Assembly (NCBI GenBank): GCA_963921795.1
Contig: OY997655.1
Coordinates: 7,426,322 to 7,490,321, forward strand
Direction: 5' to 3'
Length of the DNA stretch: 64,000 nt
Origin: Nannobrachium achirus
Taxonomy: Eukaryota > Chordata > Actinopteri > Myctophiformes > Myctophidae
Part shown: one piece after another, positions 10,590 through 21,772 of the stretch
Layout of the letters: every line of letters begins with the position of its first letter
Position numbering within the stretch: position 1 is the stretch's first letter
The notes under the pieces: generated by a model
Database searches by the model: none
Seen by the model: the letters and a program-made list of their open reading frames with translations, nothing else
Told to the model about the DNA's origin: nothing
Position numbers and translations under genes: made by a program

Positions 10590-10800
10590 GGGTGGTGTGG
10601 TGTTGGGCCATGTCAGTGGAAAAGGGGTTTATAGACTGCGTGTGGAAATGGGGAGGTGGAGTCGCATACCACCTGAGCAGCATATTTGTCAATGTGAGAC
10701 TGATATACAAAACAAACAGCACAAACTGGTGTGTCCCCTCACACAAGACATCAGAGCAAAATATGGACCTGATTTTACTGATCTGAGCTCACAGAGGAAT
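10590..10800 (+). pseudogene. LINE reverse-transcriptase C-terminal remnant
   Basis: One frame reads LRVEMGRWSRIPPEQHICQC, then a short gap, then LVCPLTQDIRAKYG. This matches the Cys-rich C-terminal region of fish non-LTR retrotransposon polymerases (family pattern remembered as GRW.RIP...R.C..C...E.H.L..CPL). It is short and has no RT core. The 200-codon open frame around it is fortuitous. Confidence 0.45.
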
Positions 10801-11005
10801 GCTACTCCATGCCTGTGTTTTGGAGCAACAGAAAGCTCCTGTTGTATGAGTAAAGGCATTATATTGTACTGTATTGCACCTGTTTTGTTCATGAGTTTTC
10901 GATTAATGTTTGGACCCAATGTTTTATACATTTGTGTCAATAATGCAGTGGTTCCCAAACCTTGTAGCTCAATACACGAAAGAGAAATGTGCCTGGCACC
11001 CAAAC

Positions 11006-11059
11006 TAGTGAAAATTACAGATTCTACAAGCTCGAGCTTGTAGATCGACTATTTTCACT
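11006..11059. repeat. Palindrome copy, minimal loop
   Basis: TAGTGAAAATTACAGATTCT and AGATCGACTATTTTCACT flank CTACAAGCTCGAGCTTGTAG, so the hairpin is almost loopless. Confidence 0.85.
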
Positions 11060-11589
11060 TCTTAAACATTTCTTTTCTAATTTATGTAATTTCTTAGATT
11101 ATTAATATTAATATTTCTGAGATGTTTTTTTTTCTTTTTTTTTTGTAATGTTTTGAAATAATTAAAAACACCACAAAACTAATTAATCCGTTCCAACCTA
11201 ACTGACAAATCACACAATCACAAAACTGTGATTAGTGATGAAAAGTGATGAGTCATCACTTTTCATCAATAAACCATCGTTTTCTGGGGCCATTTCTAGC
11301 CCAAGGAATGTTTTCTGTGCAAAACAAATGCTTGCAATGGGTTCAGCATCATGACAAACCCCTAGTTAGACCCCTCACATCCTACTTAAATGCCCAGAAG
11401 TGCCCAAGTTGGGCTCGATGGGAGCCCAACTTGATTTGGCTGCTGTGGCGACCCCGAAGGTCGCAAACTTGGGCGCCCTAGCTAAATCATTAGAGCATGC
11501 CCTGGGATACATCTGTGCAAAATTTGGCGCTTTAAGACAAATTTGCACGAAATGAGCATTTGCTCCCCTCAACGCCCAGCACTATTGGT
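11060..11589. other. Intergenic, nothing recognised
   Basis: A small inverted repeat (AGTTGGGCTC / GAGCCCAACT) lies near 11406-11434. There is no coding support. Confidence 0.5.
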
Positions 11590-11748
11590 GTCAGGCTGTA
11601 AAAGCAGCTCCTGTGGACTTTGATCCTCAGTTATTCATTACAGCAGCTTAACGAGCAGCACTGTGATCCTGAGAGCATGTTGACACTGGAGGAGTCAGCT
11701 TTACACTCTGGACTCATTCCTTCTAGCACACACCTGGTGGACAGGTAA
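11590..11748 (+). other. Possible non-coding exon
   Basis: A segment ending TGGTGGACAG followed by the good donor gtaagctc resembles, in position and in its GACAG|GTAAG ending, the first-exon modules at 44-59 kb. No homology over its length was noticed, so this is only a suggestion. It could belong to a transcript reading into the gene at 26 kb. Confidence 0.2.
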
Positions 11749-11825
11749 GCTCTCTGAATGAGACATTGTTTTGATCGTCTCTCCGTCTTTCAACATAATT
11801 ATGAAATCAAGGTACCGTACACATA

Positions 11826-12291
11826 AAGGACAGCTTAGATTCTTTTTTTACAAAAAGGGTTCGTATTTTAGATTTAGATTTTAGTAACTAGACAGAGAAA
11901 AGAAAAGATGAGTGTTAAAATGTTTTCATTTACTGCTTTCTATCATTTTAATGAGTTTAGCCATTTTGATTTCAGTGGGTGGGGGCATGCGTACAAGTGG
12001 CTAAATATGTCTTTTTAGACACATTAAGCCGGTGATTTCTTTATTACTATTTACAGTACTAGTCACATCTGCTCATGAAAGATTGCAGTTAATCGTGGGA
12101 ATGGGCTTATTGTGTCTAAAAATACATATTTATTCCTTGTACGCATGCCCCCACCCACTGAAATCAAAGTCATTAAAAACTGCTAAAGCGATAGAAAGCA
12201 CTAAAACATTTTAACACCCATCTTTTCTTTACTCTAATTACAATCTAAAATATGAACCCGTGCTGCAAAAAAACAAAGTTGTCCTTTAAAG
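11826..12291. mobile_element. Fold-back element, about 466 bp
   Basis: Left arm AAAGGACAGCTTAGATTC through TTCAGTGGGTGGGGGCATGC pairs with right arm GCATGCCCCCACCCACTGAA through CAAAGTTGTCCTTTAAA. The ends resemble the TTAA fold-back families, but the target site is degraded. Confidence 0.75.
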
Positions 12292-13000
12292 GAGGAGTCG
12301 GACCATATAATGACAGTAATTATTAATGTAATTATGTGCAGGTGAAGAGTCATGTACTCAATATGTTCGACATTTAACTATATCTCCTTCTCCACTCTCC
12401 AGAACTCCATTATGTTTGGTTAAGATCAGTCTGAGGAGGCAAAATGCTGACATTCTTACCTTTAAGAACATTATGTGTTAAAATTCCAACAGTCTGGGGA
12501 AATGTTATTGACGGGTTGAAACAACCTTTTAAATCAGTGTGTTTGCCAGCCTGCGCCGAATTATCATGGAAACGCATTCCCATGCATCTTCAGTGCAGGG
12601 ACATTTTACAATGAAGGGACATTTTGTGGGGTGTATTACTGTTATTGAATGAATATTATTATGAATATTATAATTATTATGCTATAATTAATTGTGCAAA
12701 CCAATTCTACAAGGATTGATGAAAGACCAAAGCTCCTTCGGCTAAACAATTAGCAGTTTATTCCCACAATTTAGAAATGTACAATATTAATTAACTTTTT
12801 AAAATGTATTTTTTCCCATTGTAAAACATAATGTCATGGCGGTTGTGTGCTAGGCTAGGGTATTCCTGTTGTTGCATGTCACAGATTGACTCCATGTATT
12901 TGATACTAGAGGTTAGAGGTATGAATGTCTGGTTCAGTCAGAGAGGTCATTCCAGAGTGGAGGAGTGGCCCAGCAGAAGGCCTGCTCGCCTATGGCAGTG
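12292..13000. other. Intergenic, nothing recognised
   Basis: AT-rich sequence with poly-purine tracts. No domain-bearing frame or repeat structure was recognised. Confidence 0.5.
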
Positions 13001-13059
13001 GTTCCCAAAGTGGTGACCTTGATGGAGTTCTATGGCTGCAGTCAGACTGGAACGCACAA

Positions 13060-13277
13060 GTTGAGTGAGAGTTGTGTGGGGGAGGCGGGGGGCAGAGACA
13101 GCACAATGCATTGCGGATGGAAGTCGAGTGGTTTGAAGTCTAGTGCGAGTCGTGAGCAAGTTGGACGCAACCACACAACACCACACGACTCGCACTCGAC
13201 TTCAAACCACTCGACTCCCATCCGGAATGCATTGCGCTGTGCCTGCCCCCCGCCTCCCCCACACGACACGCACTCGT
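13060..13277. repeat. Long GC-rich palindrome
   Basis: Arms of roughly 95 bp: GTGTGGGGGAGGCGGGGGGC and GTCGAGTGGTTTGAAGTC on the left match CCCCGCCTCCCCCACACGAC and GACTTCAAACCACTCGAC on the right, about a 30-bp centre. It sits after a hAT-type end (CAGTGGTTCCCAAAGTGG at 13000-13017). Open frames on both strands here are palindrome shadows. Confidence 0.8.
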
Positions 13278-13439
13278 TTTTGTGCCTTTAGGTCTGTAGC
13301 CGGCCTATGGGGTCTCCAGCTGAATCATAGATAGGAACCAAATGACCCCTAATTGAATCTTGATCAACTAAATGCCTCAATAGAAACGCAGGGAGACAAA
13401 ATACAACCACCCTAATTGATTAAGTTAACATATTCTACC

Positions 13440-13491
13440 ACACGGGTTCTCATCTTTTTCAGGCTGTGACCTGAACACACACACACACACG

Positions 13492-13522
<31 letters not shown>

Positions 13523-13862
13523 ACGCACACACACACACACATCCTTAAAAGCACTTGGAATTGAAGGAGTTGAGGCTTTACATCTAGTTTGACTCAGTTC
13601 CACAGATACATAGTGTGATAATAATGTCTACAAGCTTGTAGATCTTCTATTTTCACACATTTGACCTTCTTATCATTATTATTTGACAATTTGCCCAATG
13701 TTTTACCAGTTTTATATGATAGTTTGTTGATTACTTTTGATGCAGTAATGGTCTGTTCTTAAAAAGGTCATAAAAATCCTTCACTGTCATCTGGCAACCC
13801 CCCAAAATCATGTGGGGACCCACTGGGGGTGCCGACCCACAGGTTGAGAACCACTGCTCTAC
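13440..13862. mobile_element. hAT-type element with (CA)n and palindrome inside
   Basis: It starts near GGTTCTCATCTTTTTCAGGC and ends GGTTGAGAACCACTGCTCT, the inverted ends of a common fish hAT group. It contains (CA)n at 13473-13541 and a loopless palindrome at 13612-13656. Confidence 0.6.
13612..13656. repeat. Palindrome copy, loopless
   Basis: AATGTCTACAAGCTTGTAGA followed by TCTTCTATTTTCACA. Only the inner arms remain on the left. It lies inside a hAT-type element. Confidence 0.75.
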
Positions 13863-13944
13863 CATACATAAATTACAGTTAATTCATTAAAAGAAGTAAC
13901 CGGTTTAATAATACATTAATTTAGCGTTATACTTATTTAAATCA

Positions 13945-14175
13945 CTGTAGCTGACTGGTGTGTGAGCCTGCCTGGGGAGCCAGAGCTCCTGGTTGTCGCA
14001 GGTACGATTCCTGGCCAGGCCAGTTATGTGTTGATGTGTCCCTGAGCAAGACTCTTAACCCCTAATTGCTCCCCAAGCGCCACATACAGTATGGCTGCTC
14101 ACTGCTCCTAGTTATAGGATGGGTAAAATGTAGAGGACAAATTTCTTGTATGTTTAAATGTACTGTGACAAAAAA
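13945..14175 (+). mobile_element. SINE of teleost type
   Basis: A tRNA-like head with CGCAGGTACGATTCCTGGCC is followed by the conserved core CCCTGAGCAAGACTCTTAAC and CCTAATTGCTCCCCA, then a tail with GTAAAATGTAGAGGACAAAT. This head-core-tail order is that of widespread fish SINEs. No encoded protein. Confidence 0.75.
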
Positions 14176-14299
14176 CACCCCAAGGTGTGGGGCCTATTTT
14201 ATTAGTGTGGTTGCCCAACAGGGCAACACATAATAGTCCTGGGGAAACTTTATTTATTATTAGGGTAACTTTTCCGCTGCCATTGGAAATGGCAGGGAT

Positions 14300-14408
14300 A
14301 TGGAATCAATAGGGAATCAATAGGGAATCAATGGGAATCAATGGGAGTGGGAATCAATAGGGAATCAATGGGAATCAATGGGAGTGGAAATCAATAGGGA
14401 ATCAATTG
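14300..14408. repeat. GGAATCAATA minisatellite
   Basis: Roughly ten copies of GGGAATCAATA/GGGAATCAATG with occasional GGGAGTGG interruptions. It follows a MITE-like stretch (TGGTTGCCCAACAGGGCAAC) at 14200-14280. Confidence 0.8.
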
Positions 14409-14929
14409 GTCAAGCTTCACATGACAGTTTAGCCTGATTTCAGACTCGCTGCACTGAGAACCAGTCCGCTCAGAGAGTGGGAGGGTCTATGAGCTGGAGC
14501 CAGGCCAATGACAGTTAGCTTACAGTAGAATATAGTCAGCAACTGTCAGCAACCACACTCACAATTTCCAATTGCATCTTTCTAATTATTACTACTCTAC
14601 CATGATCCCAGACAGGGTTGCTTGTAAATCCTTTGATGTAATATTAGATGTATTTGATCATGCAGAAATGTAAAGTCTTATTGTCTGTTGCTGGACTTTA
14701 CATTGAAGTACAGAGGGTGAATGAGGCTTGTTGAAACAGTGTCAGCTGTGACTAAAGACACTTTGATTCATTTCTTCACCAAAGCTCTTTTGGGGAAGAA
14801 TTAAATAATAATCCTCTAGCAGTGATATCAGAGTGAAATAGCAGTACAAAGTCCCAGATAGACTTTATTGACTATAAATACATTCAGATCAGGGACATTC
14901 TGTTGATGTTTAATCTTCTTTTACTGCAC

Positions 14930-15691
14930 CTGATACTTTACCTGTTGGACACCGAATGCTGATCTGACTTGTTTTGAAATGTCTTGTGACTGCATGTTTT
15001 TATGAGCAGACTATACAGCCCATCACAACCAGGGTCATTATGGGTCAGCCTGGTCCCTAAGGCAGTGTTTCTCAAAGTGGGGTTCCGGGGACCCCCAGGG
15101 GTCCTTGATGGGAGTTCCAGGGGGTCCCCAGCTAAATCATAGATAGGAACCAAATGGACCATTATGGGTCTGTAACTTAAGTTAATTAACATTGATTACA
15201 GAGATAGAAATGACATTAAATGGGGGTCTGTATACCGTAGCCTAATGGGAGGTCCTTAAAATTAAAATTGTTGAGAATTTCTGCTAGATCTGTAAAAATC
15301 TTCTCTAATGGAGGGTCCCTGGCATATCTTTTCAAATGAGGGTCCGTGGGCTAATAAGTGTCAATGTGGGGGACCTTGACATTGTGGTTAGTATTTCCAG
15401 AGCAGAGTGTGAGTGTAGGTTTGTAGTTTGAGGAGTTCCTTAAGACAGGAGTCAGCGTTACCATGGTTACATGAATAGGTAAACAGGGAGATGTTGTATT
15501 GTGTCCAGGAGGAGATGGGAGTCAGTGCAGTGAGAGGAGCATGGCTGTTTACACTCTCATCAGGATCCTATAGCAGCACTATATCATATTGTAGCATTGT
15601 TTCTATACACTCTCATCAGGATCCTAGCAGCACTATACCATATTGTAGCATTGTTTTCTATGAGCAATATCAACATTTTCAGTTTGCACGG
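14930..15691. repeat. 762-bp tandem duplication, first copy
   Basis: The unit starts at CTGATACTTTACCTGTTGGA and recurs exactly 762 bp downstream. I see no difference between the copies by eye. It contains a hAT-type segment (CAAAGTGGGGTTCCGGGGAC) and a smaller internal repeat, CACTCTCATCAGGATCCTA. No gene is inside. Confidence 0.9.
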
Positions 15692-16453
15692 CTGATACTT
15701 TACCTGTTGGACACCGAATGCTGATCTGACTTGTTTTGAAATGTCTTGTGACTGCATGTTTTTATGAGCAGACTATACAGCCCATCACAACCAGGGTCAT
15801 TATGGGTCAGCCTGGTCCCTAAGGCAGTGTTTCTCAAAGTGGGGTTCCGGGGACCCCCAGGGGTCCTTGATGGGAGTTCCAGGGGGTCCCCAGCTAAATC
15901 ATAGATAGGAACCAAATGGACCATTATGGGTCTGTAACTTAAGTTAATTAACATTGATTACAGAGATAGAAATGACATTAAATGGGGGTCTGTATACCGT
16001 AGCCTAATGGGAGGTCCTTAAAATTAAAATTGTTGAGAATTTCTGCTAGATCTGTAAAAATCTTCTCTAATGGAGGGTCCCTGGCATATCTTTTCAAATG
16101 AGGGTCCGTGGGCTAATAAGTGTCAATGTGGGGGACCTTGACATTGTGGTTAGTATTTCCAGAGCAGAGTGTGAGTGTAGGTTTGTAGTTTGAGGAGTTC
16201 CTTAAGACAGGAGTCAGCGTTACCATGGTTACATGAATAGGTAAACAGGGAGATGTTGTATTGTGTCCAGGAGGAGATGGGAGTCAGTGCAGTGAGAGGA
16301 GCATGGCTGTTTACACTCTCATCAGGATCCTATAGCAGCACTATATCATATTGTAGCATTGTTTCTATACACTCTCATCAGGATCCTAGCAGCACTATAC
16401 CATATTGTAGCATTGTTTTCTATGAGCAATATCAACATTTTCAGTTTGCACGG
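15692..16453. repeat. 762-bp tandem duplication, second copy
   Basis: Second copy. The outer right junction reads CACGGCTGGAATTTGG, the inner junction CACGGCTGATACTTTACC. CTG is shared at the junctions, which fits unequal exchange or a microhomology-mediated event, or an assembly artefact. Confidence 0.9.
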
Positions 16454-16500
16454 CTGGAATTTGGATCTGAGTTAAAGATGCACTATAGAACTTTACTCTT

Positions 16501-16559
16501 CTACCCTGGATTTGAACCGGGGAAGTTAATATGTTCTGCCATTGAGCTAATAGAGCCTG
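16501..16559 (-). pseudogene. tRNA-like relic (about 60 nt)
   Basis: The minus strand reads TATTAGCTCAATGGCAGAA (D-arm/A-box-like) and CCCGGTTCAAATCCAGGGTA (T-arm/B-box). The anticodon region is shortened, so a working tRNA is unlikely. It is either a tRNA pseudogene or the head of a SINE. Confidence 0.5.
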
Positions 16560-17406
16560 CCTGCTTGCTCACTCAGGGGATAAATTAGCCTCGGAAACCC
16601 AGGCATTTTATTTTGGATAAATTGAATCTTGACCATTAGGTTAAGATTGGTGTCATAATGTGTCCAGGTGAGACCTGGCCTTTGACACAATCTAAATAGA
16701 AGAGCAGGGAGACAAAATAAAACCCCCACTATTGTATAAGTTATATTTTATTAACATTGTATTAACACACACAATGACATTTTATTCATTAAAACGTTTC
16801 ATAGTACCGCTTTAAAGAGACATTTGATTTAGATTGTGTATAAAAAGCTTAGATATCTGTTTGATCATACAGACATGTAAAGTCTTATTGTCTGTTGCTG
16901 GACTTTACATTGAAGTACAGAGGGTGAATGAGGCTTGTTGAAACAGTGTCAGCTGTGACTATTATAGGCACTTTGATTCTGACTGTTTTTTATTTTCTTC
17001 CGCAAAGCTCTTTTGGGGAAGAACAACATAATAATAATTCACTGCTACTGTATATAATAAGTGCCACATTTGACCTCATAGTAGCAGTGATATCAGAATG
17101 AAATAGCAGTACAAAGTCCCAGATAGACTTTATTGACTATCAATACATTCAGGTCAGGAACATTCTGTTGATGTTTAATCTTCTTTTACTGCACCTGATA
17201 CTTTACCTGTTGGACACAGAATGGTGATACTGATCTGTCTTGTTTTGATAAGTTTAGTATTTTATTATTTTAGTCTTGTGACAGCATGGTTTTATGATCA
17301 GACTATACAGCACATCATAAACCACGGTGATTCCAGCTGCAAAATGTGGAATGGAATCTTTCTTTGCAAGCTGTGGCCAACAAAGGTTTATTTTATATTT
17401 AAAAAT
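16560..17406. other. Intergenic, duplicated non-coding sequence
   Basis: It contains the older duplicate block (see 14640-17225) and AT-rich sequence. Nothing coding is recognised. Confidence 0.5.
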
Positions 17407-17978
17407 GAGGTTACATATAATTGGCATTGTAATCTTTATTAATTTTAAATTAAAAACCTACATCATTACTTGAAAGGAATCTAAAGCTAACCCCTAACTA
17501 TTATACAACAAAACAGTGAGCTTAGTACGTAAGTGGTTTGCCCTGAACACACACAGCACCCGTGATATAATCCCATTAGCCAGGGAGTCAGAGCCCCACT
17601 TCCTAGGGTTCAAAAGGAAACCCAGTGGAAAACTGGACACTCACTCCCCGGATTTGGTGTTTCTTCAGACTGGCCAGATTTGAACTTTGTGTACAAGCTG
17701 GAGTGTCACTGGAATGGGTGCGGCCCGACTCGGAGACTGTGAGGTTATCTGAGGGCATACTAGCTGACCCCCTCACCTCTGTTAGAGGAACAGTGACCTA
17801 CGGTGGACACACTCACCTGTTAACACCTACAGGTGCTCGGAGGGCCCTGTTTAATATGTTTCATTATCAGCAACAACACTGGACTGGACTCAAACTACGG
17901 GGAAAACTTGAATGTCTTCCCTATACAGATCACTCTGTTTCCCATTCATTTCTCAGGAACACTGCTCTCAATGAGGAC

Positions 17979-18806
17979 TGTAAAGTTGCCCGAGCGGCCA
18001 GGCTTCAAAGAACAGTCGCAGAATGGTCTTTAAGGGTTTTTATTTTACCCAACACCTCCATCAGCAGTGCAGTTTACAGCATACACGTAGACAAAAAATA
18101 AGACTGGCCAAAAATAGAGAATAGAATAAGCTGAACGATAAACACTTAGGCGAAACACTAACATAACCCAACAGGCAAAGAACTCTCTTCGAGTAAAACC
18201 ATGATCACAGCATGGCCCCGTAGCTCTCCCTTCAGGGAATGCTCTCTTGTGTATATGCCCACACCAGACTAACTTGCCTGTCACTGCAGCCTCCCTTAAG
18301 TAGAGAGTGGATCCTACCACAGGACACCCATTAGCCTTATCAATACTTCCATATACTTCCAAAATAACCCACAGTTAGTAAGAGCAACTTAAACATTCTA
18401 TATGATGCATGTTACACTTAAACTTGGGTGAACTTCAAATAAATGACCTTATAACTAAACACATAACTCTGAAACCAGATGAAACACCCCTCTCCTCCAC
18501 AGCACTTGGCCCATTCCTATTAACCAAGGAATTGCCACTGGCTGTGAAGGAGAGACCCAGGAAAATTGGCCACACCCATTTCACCAACACCCCAATGATT
18601 CAATAAACCAACAGGAGAACATTAAAATGCATGTAAACCCCATGTTAAGAACACTGTCCATTAACCCACACTTTCACACAGTCATTTCCCAAAGCCGGCC
18701 GGCAAAGTTAGTCAAATGGAAGACGCTGTGTAGTTAGATGAGTGAACACTGTCCTCAATCATTGTATATACATATATATGTAAAGGGCACAGGCTGCCCC
18801 GTGACA
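17979..18806 (-). repeat. LTR (downstream copy of the minus-strand element)
   Basis: 828 bp, starting TGTAAAGTTGCCC and ending CCCCGTGACA on the + strand. The polypurine tract lies just inside at about 18807-18822. Its length equals that of the partner LTR. Confidence 0.85.
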
Positions 18807-19312
18807 TTTCCCCCCCCTTCTGATGACGCCCCCTGTGGCGTCCAGGAAAGGATGTCTTCTGTAACTTCTGGACCTTTCCTGCACAGAAGTGGAAGGCTGC
18901 TTTCCAAGGAACCAGATTATTTTGCATAGCTCAAGTCTTTCCACCCACCCGGTTCGGCTCCACCTCTGGCACCAGTGTTGCTGCAGCTCCTGCTGTCGCC
19001 GCCGTTGTGTCGCTGCCACCGACAGGCTGTGTTGCAGGCACCTTCTGCTGTGCCCTGGTTGCCTCCACGTCGACTGGAGCCGGGTGATCTGGTGGTTGAG
19101 AACGTCGCACCGCTGGTTCCACTCTTTCTCCATCTTCCTCCTGGCCAAACCCGCCTCTCTGGAAGTGGTGGTGTCCACCTTGGGCTGGAACCCTTCATCG
19201 ATGGCTCCCCCTGTGGCACCCTCTTCCTTCATGGCTGTTTGCTGCTGCTTGTGCTGGTTCTTGGGAGGCCTTCTGGATCCTGGACCATCTTTACTTTTCT
19301 TCTGACACCACA

Positions 19313-20140
19313 TGTAAAGTTGCCCAAGCGGCCAGACTTCAAAGAACAGTCGCAGAATGGTCTTTAAGGGTTTTTATTTTACCCAACACCTCCATCAGCA
19401 GTGCAGTTTACAGCATACACGTAGACAAAAAATAAGACTGGCCAAAAATAGAGAATAGAATAAGCTGAACGATAAACACTTAGGCGAAACACTAACATAA
19501 CCCAACAGGCAAAGAACTCTCTTCGAGTAAAACCATGATCACAGCATGGCCCCGTAGCTCTCCCTTCAGGGAATGCTCTCTTGTGTATATGCCCACACCA
19601 GACTAACTTGCCTGTCACTGCAGCCTCCCTTAAGTAGAGAGTGGATCCTACCACAGGACACCCATTAGCCTTATCAATACTTCCATATACTTCCAAAATA
19701 ACCCACAGTTAGCAAGAGCAACTTAAACATTCTATATGATGCATGTTACACTTAAACTTGGGTGAACTTCAAATAAATGACCTTATAACTAAACACATAA
19801 CTCTGAAACCAGATGAAACACCCCTCTCCTCCACAGCACTTGGCCCATTCCTATTAACCAAGGAATTGCCACTGGCTGTGAAGGAGAGACCCAGGAAAAT
19901 TGGCCACACCCATTTCACCAACACCCCAATGATTCAATAAACCAACAGGAGAACATTAAAATGCATGTAAACCCCATGTTAAGAACACTGTCCATTAACC
20001 CACACTTTCACACAGTCATTTCCCAAAGCCGGCCGGCAAAGTTAGTCAAATGGAAGACGCTGTGTAGTTAGATGAGTGAACACTGTCCTCAATCATTGTA
20101 TATAAATATATATGTAAAGGGCACGGGCTGCCCCGTGACA
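19313..20140 (-). repeat. LTR (upstream copy of the minus-strand element)
   Basis: 828 bp, almost identical to 17979-18806. The primer-binding site lies just inside at 19299-19310. AGGAC follows at 20141. Confidence 0.85.
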
Positions 20141-20909
20141 AGGACATTATCACCTTTACAGTAAAAGCCAGGTTACAGGTCCTTCCCACCAAACTCAACC
20201 TTTCCCTCTGGTTCCCCTCCACCCATGCACCTCATTGTTTGCATCACCCCACAGGGCTTGTTACAGAAACCATGTCACACATTCTGAATGGCTGCTATGC
20301 CTATAAAGGACTTTACATAGCACGCCACGACAGAATAGTTGATCTCATAACAAAGGACATATCTAAACATTTTGCACCGTCTGTGAGAATGTACAAACAT
20401 TCCTGTGTCAAACCCTCCATGTTTCATCTCTGTACTGAAAATCCTGAAATCTTTGCACATCTCTCTGCTAATACACCAGATGTTGTTGTTGTCAATGAAG
20501 GAGACAAATCAGTTTACATTCTTGAAGTGGCCTGTACCTTTGATTCTAGTCTAGAGGAAGCCTTTATGACTAAAGTCATTAAATACCAGCCGCTCCTACG
20601 AACCATCACAGAGCTAGGCTATAGGTGCAGTCTATTTGTGTTCATCTTTGGCAGCCTTGGACACGTACATAGGTTGGTTGTAAGAGGTTTGGGATGCCAA
20701 AAAAAGCAGCTAAACAGCTTGCAAAATTCTGTGCAATCTCTTCTACTATCGGTAGTCGCCGAATATGGCGAAGGCGTTGTTACTTGTACCCTTGAATGGT
20801 GTGTGGTTATTGGATATTTGTCCAGGATTTGATGACATTACTTAAAGCACCTTGTAATATTTGTGTCCTTGTATCGTATCTCTTATGTGGACATAAATAA
20901 ATGATTGAA

Positions 20910-21056
<147 letters not shown>

Positions 21057-21772
21057 AGGTGACTCTGTCTGCTCTGTACAACATGGAACCTCTCAGCTGA
21101 CCACACATGCATGCGCACATGCACACCCTGCACACACCTACCATACTGTACACACAAAGCCAGTGTTAACAGAAAGGGTGGAGACACATTTCCTCACACT
21201 GGAGTAGGACTGATATGCTTTTTTATGAAACCACTCTGGTTTGCTGTGGCAGTTGTATGATTTCAAATAGTTTTCAGTCATTTGCATTTTTATTTTAAAA
21301 TGTATGAATGTTGTTTTGGAAGCACGACTCTCTTTGTGTGATGTATTATTCACCTCATGATGTATGGCTTAATGATAACATTATAAAATGTGGAACATCC
21401 ATTTGATTTGATTTAATTAAACTCCCCCTTATGTAACTTATCTTTACTTATTGAAATAGCATTGTGTTGTTGACACAGCTAATGTTATACTGTCTATTCT
21501 CTCCACAGAGAGTTCCTTCATCTGACTGATAAAACACTTCAGGTTGGTCCAATAAATGATTCTATCCTGAAGCCCTGTTAGTGAAGGTTGGTAGAGAATG
21601 ATCTGCTTGCAGAATAAACTCTTCCTAAAAATATATAAATTTTTCCCCTTTTTTTAACAATCATATTGCACAATGCACATCAAGTAATAAAGTAAAATCA
21701 CACATACAGAAAAACAAAAAAATCATATGCTGCATGATTAAGAATGCAGGATTGAAGGGAGAGACTGACCGG

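Larger units (their letters stand above)
14640..17225. repeat. Older direct duplication flanking the 762-bp pair
   Basis: Sequence at 14640-14955 (TAAAGTCTTATTGTCTGTTG through TTTACCTGTTGGACAC) recurs at 16850-17225 with scattered differences and indels. The younger, identical-looking 762-bp duplication lies between. So this block was duplicated at least twice at different times. Confidence 0.75.
17979..20140 (-). mobile_element. Young LTR retrotransposon, non-autonomous, gypsy-like (fossil)
   Basis: Two 828-bp direct repeats (17979-18806 and 19313-20140), TG...CA in form, flank 506 bp. Five-base target duplications AGGAC lie at 17974-17978 and 20141-20145. The primer-binding site (CTTCTGACACCA on +, complementary to a tRNA-Leu type 3' end) is beside the right LTR, and a polypurine tract is beside the left, so it lies on the minus strand. 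The short interior may hold the start of a gag-like frame. No protease, RT or integrase region is present. About five differences between the LTRs seen by eye imply a recent insertion. The family call rests on the primer type and is tentative. Confidence 0.8.

Noticed and set aside
10441-11043. 200-codon open frame as a possible gene
   Set aside because: Only the middle resembles a LINE polymerase end; the rest has no domain and its end runs into the dispersed palindrome.
16501-16559. Functional tRNA gene
   Set aside because: The A and B box-like parts are present but the anticodon region is too short for a cloverleaf.
17625-18101. 158-codon frame as a host gene
   Set aside because: It matches the LINE unit also present at 21991 and its end reads into the LTR element.
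18759-19367. Several overlapping frames on both strands inside the LTR element as host genes
   Set aside because: They lie between two direct LTRs and are at most the start of an element gene or its shadows.
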